A stretch of DNA of 64,000 nucleotides from Verrucomicrobiota bacterium. GTDB taxonomy: Bacteria; Verrucomicrobiota; Verrucomicrobiia; Chthoniobacterales; Terrimicrobiaceae. The notes under the pieces were generated by a model. The model worked only from the letters and a program-made list of their open reading frames with translations, was not told where the DNA came from and did not search any database. The stretch's first letter is position 1, and every line of letters starts with the position of its first letter. The stretch covers positions 1 through 64,000 of the forward strand of contig JAPLTF010000064.1 in assembly GCA_026398275.1 (NCBI GenBank), in the 5' to 3' direction. The position numbers and the translations under genes are program-made. Shown here piece by piece: positions 8,690 through 17,104 of the stretch.

Positions 8690-9484
8690 TCAGGTAAGAC
8701 GAGAGAGAAAGCCCCCGAACTCGTCGTCATTCATTTTCAGAAGGTGCTCGCTGGCGGGATAGCCTCCGCTCAAAACATCCTCGTGCAGCGCGCGGAATGC
8801 CTCGACCCTGAGCTTTTGGACGCGCTCCTCCTCCGCTCCGATGTCTCCATAAACCTTGGCGTGGCGTGGCACATGTCCCTTGTTTGTTCCCAGCACGTCG
8901 TTGGCAAAAAGATATTGCACCGTCCCTCCGGTGCCGCTGCCCATGGAAATCAGAATCAGCGATTCCAACCGCTTGCCGATTTCTTCGGTCACCCGGGCAG
9001 GAACAATTTCAATCTCGACACCGAGCGCCCCGGCATCCTGGTAGGCCTTTGCCGCCTCATAAACCTTGATTGCTTCGTCGGCAGTTTTTCCGACGGCGCG
9101 CGCGCCACCGATCCATGTGCTGCGATACGGAACATAGCCGATATGGCCCACCACGGGGATGTATTCCTTGGACATTGCCTCGACGACTTTCATGCTCATC
9201 CCGGAATAAATGGCATCCGCCCCGAGGTTCATCAGCTCAAATCCGGCGGCGACCGCTTGGTCGGCACTGGCGATGTGCGGCTGGTCGAGCTGGTTGGCTG
9301 CAATGATGAAGGCGTCGGGAACGAGCGGCCGGATGACGGGCAAATCCTCTTTCATGCACATGATGATTTCGACGCCCGCCTCGGCACAGGCAATCGCTTC
9401 ATTGGGATCGCTGGTCCGGATTTCAACAAATTGGCGACCTTCTTTTTTCGCTTGGAACAAGTCGTGAATGGTGAGTTTTGGCAT
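8690..9484 (-). CDS. PanB-like protein (ketopantoate hydroxymethyltransferase homologue, divergent)
   Basis: A 264-residue TIM-barrel protein clearly related to PanB. Shared blocks are TIHDLFQAKKEGRQF at the start, IPVVGHIGYVPYRS in the middle, the helix DEAIKVYEAAKAYQDAGA, VEIEIVPARV, and the ending GGYPASEHL. The active site is not standard. The loop carrying the first metal-binding Asp (VGDSLG in E. coli) is missing, the second Asp position (LADLPF) reads IAANQ, and the KIEGG lysine/glutamate pair is replaced by AIYSGM. The late Glu in VEIEIVP is kept. It is therefore probably a paralogue in the PEP-mutase/PanB superfamily with another substrate, not the pantothenate enzyme. Confidence 0.75.
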   Translation of the reverse strand: MPKLTIHDLFQAKKEGRQFVEIRTSDPNEAIACAEAGVEIIMCMKEDLPVIRPLVPDAFIIAANQLDQPHIASADQAVAAGFELMNLGADAIYSGMSMKVVEAMSKEYIPVVGHIGYVPYRSTWIGGARAVGKTADEAIKVYEAAKAYQDAGALGVEIEIVPARVTEEIGKRLESLILISMGSGTGGTVQYLFANDVLGTNKGHVPRHAKVYGDIGAEEERVQKLRVEAFRALHEDVLSGGYPASEHLLKMNDDEFGGFLSRLT

Positions 9485-9666
9485 GGTGGGATTTTCTCTC
9501 TACCGACACGCATACGACTTTTTGATCACACGCGGGCAGGGAACTTTCAGGAGGGAGCAAACTCCCGAAGACGGCGCTTGAATGCAAGCCGAAACGCCCG
9601 GCAAGGGCGCATCCCCCCCTGGTTGCCCCTTGACCACGCCGCGCAGTCTGGACATCGTCTCCCCAA

Positions 9667-10296
9667 GTGGATGCCCTTGAGAAAAACTCCTTTGCGCAAT
9701 GGCTTTCCTGCCCGGAATGCGAGGCTCCGTGCCTGGACCGCCCGCTTCCAAGGAAGGCGGAGCTGCGCTGCACGCGCTGCGGGGTGCGGGTGAAGATCGC
9801 GAGCGGGCGGCATTCGCTCCAGCCGGCGTGGGCATTTGCGACGGCGGGGCTTTTTGTTGCGGTCCTGGCCAACATCGAACCGATCATGACATTTGATGTG
9901 GCCGGCGATACGCAGTCGAACCACATTATTTCCGGCGTGGCCGAACTGGCCCGGCAGGGATACGGGCCGGTGGCCGGGCTGGTGGCGTTTGCGGGCATCG
10001 TCGCGCCGACCCTGCACCTGGCCGCGATCTGGTATGTCGCCAGCGCGTGCTGCCTGCGCAGGCGATGGCCGGGCGTCCACCGCGTGGCCAAGCTGATCGA
10101 GATGCTGGAGCCATGGAACCTCGTTCCCGTCTACGCCATCGCGACCGTCGTCGCCGTTGTGAAGCTCGACATGATGGGCACGGTGGACTGGAAGGCGGGT
10201 GCCCTCTGGATCCTCGTGCTCTCGCTGTGCTCGCTCTGCGCTGCGGAGGCATTTGACCGCGAGCTCGTCGAGGAACGTCTGGAGGCTCTGAAATGA
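9667..10296 (+). CDS. PqiA/LetA-type integral membrane protein, N-terminal half
   Basis: A 209-residue PqiA-domain protein. A zinc ribbon (CPEC near residue 15, CTRC near residue 35) precedes four hydrophobic helices. The first carries the family pattern ANIEPIMTFD and is followed by a periplasmic loop and later a short charged segment. In E. coli PqiA and LetA two such halves are fused in one chain; here they are separate genes overlapping by ATGA. It works in the inner membrane with the MCE protein encoded next. The start is GTG. No clear ribosome binding site was seen. Confidence 0.85.
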   Translation: MDALEKNSFAQWLSCPECEAPCLDRPLPRKAELRCTRCGVRVKIASGRHSLQPAWAFATAGLFVAVLANIEPIMTFDVAGDTQSNHIISGVAELARQGYGPVAGLVAFAGIVAPTLHLAAIWYVASACCLRRRWPGVHRVAKLIEMLEPWNLVPVYAIATVVAVVKLDMMGTVDWKAGALWILVLSLCSLCAAEAFDRELVEERLEALK

Positions 10297-10793
10297 CGGA
10301 CGCCTCGCGGCTCCAGTGGGCGCAGGCGATGGTCGTCACCGGGATCGTCCTCTACGTGCCCGCAAATGTCCTTCCGGTGATGACGATGACCGTCGTGGGA
10401 ACCGTCGAGCCCCTGACCGTGCTCGGAGGAGTCGAGGAGCTCTACGATTCCGGCCTCTGGCCGATGGCGGCCGTGGTTTTCCTCGCGAGCATCGTCGTGC
10501 CTTTTCTCAAGCTGGTCAGCCTGAGCTGGATCCTGTTCATGCACGGAAAGCCAACCCTTCAGCGCCAGCGGGGCGCTCTTCGCCGGATCGTCCACTCGAT
10601 CGGAAGCTGGTCCATGGTCGATGTGTTTCTGCTGGCGATCCTCGCCGCAGTCGGTCAGCTCGGCGCCCTGGCCGGGGTCAAAGCGGAGCCCGGCGGCTTC
10701 TTCTTTGCCGCCGTCCTCGTTTGCAGCCTGATGGCCGCAGAGTTTTACAAACCCCGAATGATCTGGCAAACCAACAGCGAACAAACCCGATGA
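10293..10793 (+). CDS. PqiA/LetA-type integral membrane protein, C-terminal half
   Basis: A 166-residue PqiA-domain protein with four helices. The first contains LYVPANVLPVMTMTVVG, the counterpart of ANIEPIM in the upstream gene. It lacks the zinc ribbon. The start overlaps the stop of the first half (ATGA), and its own stop overlaps the MCE gene start in the same way, so the three genes are translationally coupled. Inferred role: together with the first half it makes a LetA-like membrane module passing lipid to or from the MCE tunnel. Confidence 0.85.
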   Translation: MTDASRLQWAQAMVVTGIVLYVPANVLPVMTMTVVGTVEPLTVLGGVEELYDSGLWPMAAVVFLASIVVPFLKLVSLSWILFMHGKPTLQRQRGALRRIVHSIGSWSMVDVFLLAILAAVGQLGALAGVKAEPGGFFFAAVLVCSLMAAEFYKPRMIWQTNSEQTR

Positions 10794-13084
10794 GCGAACC
10801 CGAAAACAAAACAACCGATCACGGCGAAGTCGTCGCCCGTCCCGGCCTGCGCATCTCGTGGGCGTGGCTGTTCCCCATCCTGGCCGCGCTCGCTGCCGGA
10901 TGGCTATTCTGGTCGGACTGGAAATCGCAGGGGCCGGAAATCGAGGTCGAATTCGCCACTGCTCCGGGGATCGAGCCAGGGAAAACGAACCTCGTTTACC
11001 GCGGGGTCGTGGCCGGCACGGTGAAGAGTGTCCGTCTTGATGAAAAGCTTCAGAAGGTTGTCGTGAGCGTCCGCCTGAAGGCCTTCGCCTCCGACCTGGC
11101 GCGGGAAGGGACGTTGTTCTGGATTGACCAGCCGGTGATCGGGCTCGGACGCACATCCGGCATCGAATCCCTCATCCAGGGGAATTCGCTGAAAGCCCGG
11201 ATGGGCCAGGGACCGCCCGCACTCCACTTTACCGGCAGCGAGGTCGTCCCGCTTTCCCAGCTTGAGGAGCCGGGCATGCTCCTGACGCTCAATTCCGCAA
11301 ACGTCCCGTTCCTGGACCGGGGATCTCCAATTTATCACCGCGGGGTGATGATCGGAGCCGTGCGCGGGAAAACGCTCAATTCCGAGCATCAGCCGGTGTT
11401 GAACATCATGATCGAAAAGGAATTCACCAAGCTCGTGACCTCCAACTCGCGCTTCTGGTCGCTGCCTGCGGCATCGGTCAAGCTCGGCTCTGGCATGGTG
11501 CAGATTGACCTGGCCGGGCTGAAGTCTCTCCTCCTCGGCGCGATCACGATGGAGTGTTTTGGCGAGCCGGGAACGGCCGCAAAGGACGGCGACGAGTTCG
11601 TGCTTTCTGCCAACGAATTCGCCGCTCGAGCCAGCAGTTCTCCCATTCGCGTCACATTTCTTGACGGGCTCGGGGTCCGGCCCGGCATCACCGAGCTGCG
11701 CTACCGGGGAATCCCGGTCGGCCTCGTCGAGACCGTGAGCGCCGATGTGGCTACTGGAGAGGTAGCGACCACCGTTAGACTCGCGGCCGGGTATGAGAGC
11801 CTGCGCGGTGAAGGAGCCGCGTTTACACTCGTTCGCCCCCGCGTTTCGCTCGAAGGCATCTCCGGCATTGAGACGCTCATCGCCGGGATCTACATCGACT
11901 GCGCGCCCGGCGACGCATCCCGCCCGCTCGACCGGTTTGCCGGCCTCATGGCGACCGATTCCGGCACTCAGGAAGAGGGTCTCACCGTGCAGCTCCACGC
12001 AAAGGAAATCCCGACGATCGACAAGGGGGCCCCCGTCCTCCTGCGCGGGATCATCGTGGGCTCAGTGACGAAGAAAACTTTCGACGAGAACAACGAGCCG
12101 TCTCTGACGCTCATGATCCGCAAGGAATTTGCGCGGACGCTCGCATCGAACGCAAAGTTCTGGCGTGTTCCCGCAACATCGGTCGAGGCGGGGCCGGGAG
12201 TGCTGAATGTCGAGGTTTCCGCACTTCAGTCGCTCTGGAAAGGCGGCGTGGCGTTTGATGTCTTCGGGATGCCGGGTGAACCGGCCGGGGAGGGGGCAAA
12301 ATTCGAACTCTTCGCCAGCGAGCGGATCGCGCGCGCCGGTTCGCCGCCGATCCGCATCGAATTTCCGAATGGCCAGGGCCTCCTCGCAGGCCAGACCCAG
12401 CTTCGCTATCTCGGCATCCCGGTCGGCATCGTCGAGGACGTGAAGCCCGTTGAAGGCAAAGTCGTGGTCACCGCCCGGCTGGATTCCGGCTACGACCTGC
12501 TTCGTCGCAAGGGCTCGGAGTTTTCCCTGGTGCGCCCGAAAATCTCCCTTCAAGGCGTGAGCGGTTTGGAGACCTTGGTGAGCGGGGTCTATATCGAATG
12601 CACGCCCGGCTCGCAGGGGCCGCTCGCGGATCGCTTCCGCGGCGTCTCGCCCCAAGAGCTGGAAGACGAAGCGGCCGGGCGGGCGGGATTCCAAATCGTG
12701 GTGCAGTCCCCCTCGACGAGCATCGGCGTCAACGCCCCGGTATTCTATCGCGGAGTTCAAGTCGGAAAAATTGTCCGCAAAGCGCTGGCTGCGGATGGAA
12801 CCTGCGTCGGGCTGATCGCTGTCATCGATCTCCCCTATGCTCCGCTCCTGCGCGAAAACACGAAATTTTGGGATGTGAGCGGCGTGCGCGCCTCGCTCGG
12901 GCTCTTTGCGATCAAAATCCAGACCGGCCCGCTGAAGTCCCTCGCCCTCGGCGGCATCGAATTCGCCACCCCGCCGGACATGGGGCGCCGCGTCAAACCA
13001 GGGCACACCTTCCCGCTCAGCCCGTCGCCACAGAAAGATTGGCTGCGCTGGTCCCCGGCAATCCCGCTGACGGACGAAAAATAA
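10790..13084 (+). CDS. Six-MCE-domain lipid transport tunnel protein (LetB/PqiB family)
   Basis: A 764-residue protein anchored by one N-terminal helix (near residues 24-39). I count six MCE domains, each opening with a strand and a turn of the form YRGVxVG. These read LVYRGVVAGTV, IYHRGVMIGAV, LRYRGIPVGLV, VLLRGIIVGSV, LRYLGIPVGIV and VFYRGVQVGKI. Family knowledge: E. coli PqiB has three MCE domains and LetB (YebT) seven, stacked as rings to form a tunnel between the membranes. Six is an intermediate count, nearer LetB. There is no PqiC lipoprotein gene next to it. Confidence 0.9.
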   Translation: MSEPENKTTDHGEVVARPGLRISWAWLFPILAALAAGWLFWSDWKSQGPEIEVEFATAPGIEPGKTNLVYRGVVAGTVKSVRLDEKLQKVVVSVRLKAFASDLAREGTLFWIDQPVIGLGRTSGIESLIQGNSLKARMGQGPPALHFTGSEVVPLSQLEEPGMLLTLNSANVPFLDRGSPIYHRGVMIGAVRGKTLNSEHQPVLNIMIEKEFTKLVTSNSRFWSLPAASVKLGSGMVQIDLAGLKSLLLGAITMECFGEPGTAAKDGDEFVLSANEFAARASSSPIRVTFLDGLGVRPGITELRYRGIPVGLVETVSADVATGEVATTVRLAAGYESLRGEGAAFTLVRPRVSLEGISGIETLIAGIYIDCAPGDASRPLDRFAGLMATDSGTQEEGLTVQLHAKEIPTIDKGAPVLLRGIIVGSVTKKTFDENNEPSLTLMIRKEFARTLASNAKFWRVPATSVEAGPGVLNVEVSALQSLWKGGVAFDVFGMPGEPAGEGAKFELFASERIARAGSPPIRIEFPNGQGLLAGQTQLRYLGIPVGIVEDVKPVEGKVVVTARLDSGYDLLRRKGSEFSLVRPKISLQGVSGLETLVSGVYIECTPGSQGPLADRFRGVSPQELEDEAAGRAGFQIVVQSPSTSIGVNAPVFYRGVQVGKIVRKALAADGTCVGLIAVIDLPYAPLLRENTKFWDVSGVRASLGLFAIKIQTGPLKSLALGGIEFATPPDMGRRVKPGHTFPLSPSPQKDWLRWSPAIPLTDEK

Positions 13085-13186
13085 ACCCGCGGCCATTGTC
13101 GCGGAATGTTTCCGCATTCCGCGTCCAACGACGGGCTTGCAGAAGCGCCCGACTTTAGACAGCGTGGCTCCACAAAAAAAATCCCT

Positions 13187-13801
13187 ATGACCGCAACAAA
13201 ATTCCTTTCCGTCGTTCTGCCCGCCCTCGCGATCTCGCTGACTTCGTGCACGACCCCCTCCTCCACCGGTCGCACTTCGTTTTCATTCGACCCGCCGGTC
13301 CAGCAGCCGAGCAACCCCGCCGCAGTCAGGGCCATGCTCAGCACCGGCGCTCAACGGCTCTACCTCGTGGAGGGCGACAAGGTCATCCTGGCCACTCCGG
13401 TCACCGTCGGAAAACCGTCCACCCCCACCCCCCGCGGAAACTTCCGCATCTATTCCAAGCAACTCGAGCGCAGGCGCGCAAGCAGCCCCGGCGCCGGATA
13501 TCCCATGACCTACTGGATGGAATTTCAGCCCGCGTATGGCATGCACTGGGGATTCATGGACTCCAAGCCGGACACGCACGGCTGCGTCCGCATCCCGCTG
13601 AAGGCTGCAAAAAAAGTCTTCACCCTGGTGCGCGTGGGCACACCGCTGAACGTGGCTTCCAGCCAGCCATGGGACAGCACAATCGGGAAACAGCTTCCGA
13701 CCTTGGACGACTCCCGCCTCCCGGATCCTCCTCTCTCCTACATGCTGAGCCCGAAAGTCTTTCGCGACTCGCACGCAGGGAAGATGTGGAACTTCGAATA
13801 G
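13187..13801 (+). CDS. L,D-transpeptidase (YkuD) lipoprotein
   Basis: A 204-residue lipoprotein. The lipobox is LTSC (Cys21). The YkuD domain runs from about residue 55 and holds the catalytic block GMHWGFMDSKPDTHGCVRI. His120 and His131 with the nucleophile Cys133 match the family pattern (H...S/T-HGC-hR). It would cross-link peptidoglycan stems or attach proteins, on the periplasmic side. A short linker rather than a LysM domain precedes the catalytic part. It starts 102 bases after the MCE gene and ends 45 bases before dinG. Confidence 0.88.
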   Translation: MTATKFLSVVLPALAISLTSCTTPSSTGRTSFSFDPPVQQPSNPAAVRAMLSTGAQRLYLVEGDKVILATPVTVGKPSTPTPRGNFRIYSKQLERRRASSPGAGYPMTYWMEFQPAYGMHWGFMDSKPDTHGCVRIPLKAAKKVFTLVRVGTPLNVASSQPWDSTIGKQLPTLDDSRLPDPPLSYMLSPKVFRDSHAGKMWNFE

Positions 13802-13846
13802 CAGGACCTGCCTTGATAAGCAGCCGCTCACCATTCATTCTCGGGC

Positions 13847-15844
13847 ATGATTTCAATTCGGGAGGACGGAGGGAGCGCGGAGGTATCCGCATTGGAGCGC
13901 GAGGTTCACGCGATTTTTTCGGAGGACGGAAAACTCTCGCACGGGGCCGGGTTTGAATTCCGCAAGGAACAGCAGGACATGGCCTGTGCGGTGGCGCGGA
14001 CGCTCGAGCGCGGCAGCCAGGTCGTGATCGAGGCCGGAACCGGCGTCGGCAAGTCGCTCGCCTACCTCGTGCCCGCCGCCCTGCATGCCGTGCGGACGAA
14101 ACGCAAGGCCGTGATCTCGACGCACACGATCTCGCTGCAGGAGCAACTGATCTTTAAAGACATTCCGTTCGTGCAGCAGCTCCTCGACGAGGACTTCGAA
14201 GCGCTGCTGATGAAGGGCCGCCAGAATTACCTCTGCACGACCCGCCTGGCCCGGGCGATCAACCAGGCGGCGGACCTTTTCACTACCGAACAAAAATCCG
14301 AGCTGGAGAGGATCCGGGACTGGAGCCAGGCAACAAAAGATGGCTCGCTCAGCGATTTTCTCGAGCAGCCGGATCCGGCGGTCTGGGAGGAGGTGCGCAG
14401 CGAGCAGCATTTGTGCACACCGAAGATGTGCGGGCCGAACTCCGGCTGCCATTACCAGAACCTTCGCCGCCGGATTGCGGGCGCTCACATGGTGGTGCTG
14501 AATCACGCGCTCTTCTTCACTCTGCTCGGTGCGGTCGAGGACGCGGAGAGCCGGACAGGCGGACTGCTCTTTGCGAATGATTTTGTGATCTTCGACGAGG
14601 CGCACACGCTCGAGGAGGTGGCCTCGCGGCATATCGGGATGGAGGTTTCCCAGCTCGGCCTCCGCCGCGCTGTCCAGCGGCTCTACAACCCCCGCACGAA
14701 ACGCGGGCTCTTCCAGGTGATGAAAAACGGGCCGGCGTGCAAAGCGGTCGCCGACATCCTCCCGGTCTCGGATGAGTTTTTTCAATCGATCACTTCAAAA
14801 TGCACGTTCAAAAAGGGCCGCGAATTCCGGGTGCGGGAAGCCGGCCTGGCCGATGGCGGGGAGGTCTGCACCAACCTGGCCAAGCTCGGAGAGCTGATCG
14901 CCACCGAGGCGGTCCGATGCCAGGATGAGATTGGTGCCGCAGAACTGCAGGACACCGCCCGCAAGCTCCGCTCCGCCCGCGCGGCGATCACGGATTTCCT
15001 CGCTGTCGAACAGCCGGACCACGTCTATTGGGTCGAGCAGAGCGGGCGCAACGAGCAGTTCTGCACGCTGCGGACCGCGCCGGTGGACCTCGCCTACGCC
15101 CTGCGCAGGCTCCTCTTCCGCGAGGGGGCCTGCTCGGTGCTGACGAGCGCGACGCTCTCCATCGGGACGCCTGACCTTTCCTACTTCCGCAGGCGCGTTG
15201 GTGCGGAGGATGTCCCGGCCCTGCAGATCGGAAGCCCGTTCGACTACGAGAAGCAGATGAGCCTGCACCTCGTCCGCCAGATGCCGGAGCCGAAGGATTC
15301 GGGCTACGAAAAGGCGCTGGAAAAATGGATCGCACATTTCACCGACAAAAGCCTCGCCCGGGCGTTCGTGCTTTTCACAAGCTACCAAACCATGCGCACG
15401 GTGGCGGAAAACATGGAGGCGCATTTTGAGAAAAAGGGCTGGCCGCTGCTTGTCCAGGGCAGCGGCATGCCGCCGCAACGCATGCTGCGGGAGTTCCGCG
15501 GAAACCCGCACAGCGTCCTCTTCGGCGTCGCCAGCTTTTGGACCGGCGTCGATGTGCCGGGGGATGCCCTGTCGAGCGTGATCATCACCCGCCTCCCGTT
15601 TGCCACGCCGGACCATCCGCTCACCGAAGCCAGACTCGAAGCGATCGAGGCGGAGGGAGGACGGGCGTTTGACAGTTACTCGCTCCCGGAGGCCATCCTC
15701 CGGCTGCGGCAGGGCGTGGGACGGCTCATCCGCAGCAAATCCGACACCGGAACCATCGTCATCCTCGACAGCCGGATCGTCAGCAAGCCGTATGGAAAAT
15801 CCTTCCTGCGCGCGATGCCGAAGTGCCCGGTCGAGATCCATTGA
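13847..15844 (+). CDS. dinG: DinG-family ATP-dependent DNA helicase
   Basis: A 665-residue superfamily 2 helicase of the XPD/DinG group. Walker A is AGTGVGKS (63-70) and the DEAH box is at 250-253 (VIFDEAH). Four cysteines at 130, 190, 195 and 201 are placed as for the iron-sulfur cluster that XPD-like helicases use to separate strands. The second motor domain shows VLTSATLS, SPFDYEKQM and the late RLIRSKSDTGTIVILDSR. It unwinds DNA 5' to 3' and helps resolve R-loops or stalled forks. No exonuclease domain is attached, unlike the long Bacillus form. Confidence 0.9.
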   Translation: MISIREDGGSAEVSALEREVHAIFSEDGKLSHGAGFEFRKEQQDMACAVARTLERGSQVVIEAGTGVGKSLAYLVPAALHAVRTKRKAVISTHTISLQEQLIFKDIPFVQQLLDEDFEALLMKGRQNYLCTTRLARAINQAADLFTTEQKSELERIRDWSQATKDGSLSDFLEQPDPAVWEEVRSEQHLCTPKMCGPNSGCHYQNLRRRIAGAHMVVLNHALFFTLLGAVEDAESRTGGLLFANDFVIFDEAHTLEEVASRHIGMEVSQLGLRRAVQRLYNPRTKRGLFQVMKNGPACKAVADILPVSDEFFQSITSKCTFKKGREFRVREAGLADGGEVCTNLAKLGELIATEAVRCQDEIGAAELQDTARKLRSARAAITDFLAVEQPDHVYWVEQSGRNEQFCTLRTAPVDLAYALRRLLFREGACSVLTSATLSIGTPDLSYFRRRVGAEDVPALQIGSPFDYEKQMSLHLVRQMPEPKDSGYEKALEKWIAHFTDKSLARAFVLFTSYQTMRTVAENMEAHFEKKGWPLLVQGSGMPPQRMLREFRGNPHSVLFGVASFWTGVDVPGDALSSVIITRLPFATPDHPLTEARLEAIEAEGGRAFDSYSLPEAILRLRQGVGRLIRSKSDTGTIVILDSRIVSKPYGKSFLRAMPKCPVEIH

Positions 15845-15863
15845 AGACATTTACATTTTGGCG

Positions 15864-15892
15864 TTGACATTAGCGCCGTTTGGCGCGATTGT
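15864..15892 (+). promoter_or_regulatory. Promoter with operator-like inverted repeat for the Xre/RES pair
   Basis: TTGACA at 15864-15869 is a perfect -35; a weak -10 lies near 15887. Between them is a perfect inverted repeat GCGCC-GTTT-GGCGC (15873-15886), ideally placed for autorepression by the antitoxin encoded 13 bases downstream. The link to the antitoxin is inferred. Confidence 0.5.
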
Positions 15893-15898
15893 TTGGGC

Positions 15899-16354
15899 AT
15901 GAAGAGAAAGCCGATTCATCGTGACCCTCCTCCCACCAGAGTTCAGGAGGCGGCCGTTGCCCCGCGTGTGAAGCCGGAAGAGGACCGGGGGTTCGAGGAA
16001 ATTCGCGAGATCCGCAAGGGCCTGCCAGTGGAAACATTTTTTGAATTGGAGGCGAAGCTTGGCGTCGGCACGGCGGCTCTCGCAGAAGTGGTCGGGATTC
16101 CTGTGCGCACTCTCCAACGCCGAAAAGAGGAGGGGCGGTTGACCAAGGACGAATCCGATCGGCTCGACCGCGTGCGGCAACTGGTGAGCCAGGCAGCAGG
16201 AGTTTTGGAATCCATGGATGCCGCCCGCAGGTGGCTCACCCGCCCGCAAATTGCTCTGGGCGGGTTTGTTCCGCTCGATCTGGCCGATACCGGGGCCGGC
16301 ATCCGCGAGGTGGAGAATTTGCTGGGCCGCATCGACTACGGAGTCTACGCGTGA
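15899..16354 (+). CDS. Xre/MbcA/ParS-type antitoxin
   Basis: A 151-residue antitoxin of the RES-Xre class. The N-terminus is basic and probably disordered. A helix-turn-helix lies around KLGVGTAALAEVVGIPVRTL, and the C-terminal toxin-binding domain around WLTRPQIALGGFVPLDL ends in ENLLGRIDYGVYA. The last part matches the pattern ALGGxxPldll...v...L..i..G of this family. It neutralises the RES toxin and binds its own promoter. The ATG at 15899 is used; the TTG six bases upstream is unlikely. Its stop overlaps the toxin's GTG start. Confidence 0.85.
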   Translation: MKRKPIHRDPPPTRVQEAAVAPRVKPEEDRGFEEIREIRKGLPVETFFELEAKLGVGTAALAEVVGIPVRTLQRRKEEGRLTKDESDRLDRVRQLVSQAAGVLESMDAARRWLTRPQIALGGFVPLDLADTGAGIREVENLLGRIDYGVYA

Positions 16355-16836
16355 TTGTTCCTGCCTGGAGGCTCGTGAGCGAAGCGCGGGCGGATGACGC
16401 CTTCTCGGGCGAAGGAGCGCGGTTGTATGGGGGCCGGTGGAATCCCCCCGGTGTGCGCGCAACCTACCTCAGCGCCTCGCGCTCGCTAGCAGCGCTGGAA
16501 GTGCTCGTGCACAACGCCGAGCGCGCACCATCAAGCCGGTTTCTCTTTTTTGAGGTCCGCTTTCCGGAGGATTTCGTGCAGACAATCTCCGAAGATGAGC
16601 TCGCAGCGGACTGGAGAAGCTATCCGCCCCGCCAATCCACTGTTGAAGCGGGCCGCCGATGGCTCAAAGAGCGCTCTTCTCCGGTCCTGCGCGTGCCGAG
16701 CATCCTGATCCCCGAGGAGTCGAACTACCTTTTGAATCCAGAACACCCCCTCGCCGAGGAAATCGGAATCCGCGATGGGCGGGCGTTCACATTTGACCCG
16801 CGATTCCTGAAAGCACCTTCCAAAGGGTGTGATTAA
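16351..16836 (+). CDS. RES-domain toxin
   Basis: A 161-residue RES toxin starting at a GTG that overlaps the antitoxin stop (GTGA). The motif residues are present: AWRLV at the start, the glycine-rich GARLYGGRWNPPGVRATYLS with the conserved Arg and Gly, then ALEVLVHN, and a late VPSILIPEESNYLLNPEHP. Characterised members degrade NAD+ inside the cell. The last codons (from 16825) lie inside an 18-bp repeat described separately, so the native C-terminus may have been replaced. Confidence 0.85.
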   Translation: MIVPAWRLVSEARADDAFSGEGARLYGGRWNPPGVRATYLSASRSLAALEVLVHNAERAPSSRFLFFEVRFPEDFVQTISEDELAADWRSYPPRQSTVEAGRRWLKERSSPVLRVPSILIPEESNYLLNPEHPLAEEIGIRDGRAFTFDPRFLKAPSKGCD

Positions 16837-17037
16837 AAGTGGAGAAGGTGGATCGGGCGCTCCGCCGCACGATGAGAAATTCCACGCGGCGCTGCCGCCG
16901 CTTTTTCCCATCGCGCTCGGAAAACCCGCGCGAAGCGCTTGGTCCATGGGGACAAGTCGAATGTTTGCTGCGGGAGCAACAAATCGCGATCCACCATCGC
17001 GCGAACTCCTCAACCGCACCCACTTTTGATCACACCC
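16825..17037. repeat. 213-bp segment bounded by 18-bp inverted repeats (MITE-like)
   Basis: GGGTGTGATTAAAAGTGG (16825-16842) recurs inverted at 17020-17037 with one mismatch (17 of 18). Just inside, GGTGGATCG also occurs in inverted form near 16846 and 16989. The interior has no convincing gene. The left repeat covers the end of the RES toxin gene, as if an element had inserted there. No flanking target duplication was confirmed. Confidence 0.5.
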
Positions 17038-17104
17038 CCTTCCAAAGCCCGTTAATTTCCCTGCTTGTGAGGGATGCAATTTTGCGCCACTTTCTGCCTG
17101 CCTC

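Noticed and set aside
10316-10789. 158-codon extension upstream of the MCE protein
   Set aside because: It overlaps the second PqiA-half gene in another frame; the ATGA overlap at 10790 gives the start.
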